DNA of 5,221 bases. Source: Candidatus Omnitrophota bacterium (GTDB lineage: Bacteria > Verrucomicrobiota > Verrucomicrobiia > Limisphaerales > UBA1319). The notes beneath the pieces are model-generated. The model did not search any database and was not told the origin of the DNA. It saw only the letters and a list, made by a program, of their open reading frames with translations. A program made the position numbers and the translations under genes. The DNA is taken from positions 1 through 5,221 of the forward strand of contig JAMCZD010000154.1 in the NCBI GenBank assembly GCA_023473405.1. Reading direction: 5' to 3'. Of this stretch, positions 4,976-5,221 are shown one piece after another. How positions within the stretch are numbered: the stretch's first letter is position 1; each line of letters begins with the position of its first letter.

Positions 4976-5221
4976 ATGAAAATCTACATCGATGGCGAGT
5001 TTTTAGACGAGAAGAACGCTAAGATTTCCGTGTTCGATCACGGGCTTCTGTATGGCGACGGCGTATTTGAGGGCATCCGCGCGTATCACGGACGGGTTTT
5101 CAAACTGAAGGAGCATATCGATCGGCTCTTTTATTCCGCCAAGGCCATCCTGCTTGGCATCCCGATGTCGCACGGCGAAATCATGCGGGCGGTGGTCGAG
5201 GCGTGCCGACAAAACCAAATC
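4976..5221 (+). CDS. ilvE: Branched-chain amino acid aminotransferase, N-terminal fragment
   Basis: The frame from the ATG at 4976 stays open for 82 codons to the right edge, with no stop reached. It opens MKIYIDGEF and contains ISVFDHGLLYGDGVFEGIR (17-35) and VFKLKEHIDRL (41-51), the characteristic N-terminal blocks of fold-type IV PLP aminotransferases of the IlvE family. R50 in HIDRL is at the place of the PLP-phosphate-binding arginine of E. coli IlvE. The enzyme interconverts leucine, isoleucine and valine with their 2-oxo acids using glutamate/2-oxoglutarate, in the cytosol. The PLP lysine lies beyond the window. D-amino acid aminotransferase and aminodeoxychorismate lyase share the fold, but GDGVFEGIRAY with HIDRLxxSAK is more typical of IlvE. 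A GGAG Shine-Dalgarno site 9 bases upstream supports the start. Confidence 0.88.
   Translation, partial: MKIYIDGEFLDEKNAKISVFDHGLLYGDGVFEGIRAYHGRVFKLKEHIDRLFYSAKAILLGIPMSHGEIMRAVVEACRQNQI

Noticed and set aside
5003..5218. 71-codon minus-strand frame at the right edge
   Set aside because: It is antisense to the clearly recognisable IlvE N-terminus.

Overview
The window looks like chromosomal DNA of a free-living, GC-rich, diderm (Gram-negative type) bacterium. LpxI is a lipid A enzyme, and the LolC/LolD pair is the lipoprotein-release ABC machinery of the inner membrane. The IlvE and 6-phosphogluconate dehydrogenase N-termini and the patchy Shine-Dalgarno use would fit the Verrucomicrobiota or a related PVC lineage. 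That placement is inference from sequence feel; nothing here proves a taxon.

Layout from left to right. At 1-61 on the minus strand lie the first 20 codons of a 6-phosphogluconate dehydrogenase gene (gnd) that runs off the left edge. Positions 62-332 are non-coding in my view and hold two unrelated short tandem arrays: a 9-bp unit (consensus GGGACGGAA, 123-185) and a 7-bp unit (CCCTTAG, 255-324). Positions 333-1190 (minus) encode LpxI, and 1265-2671 (minus) encode a flavin disulfide oxidoreductase of the dihydrolipoamide dehydrogenase/glutathione reductase superfamily. These two are co-oriented and may share a transcript. A 144-bp divergent region (2672-2815) separates them from a plus-strand pair: a LolC/LolE-type permease (2816-4105) and a LolD-type ATPase (4098-4781), which overlap by 8 bp. 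After a 194-bp gap, the first 82 codons of a branched-chain aminotransferase (ilvE, from 4976) run off the right edge.

Functionally, lpxI and lolCD both serve the outer membrane: lipid A precursor synthesis and lipoprotein delivery. They sit on opposite sides of one divergent intergenic region, separated by the redox enzyme. The gnd and ilvE fragments are central metabolism. No mobile element, CRISPR array, tRNA or rRNA was seen. I see no convincing new multi-gene system. The most unusual DNA is the pair of tandem arrays between lpxI and gnd. Their G-rich strands are opposite, one is a regular G-quadruplex-type (G3N4)n array on the mRNA-sense strand, and they carry mutually complementary AAGGG/CCCTT cores.
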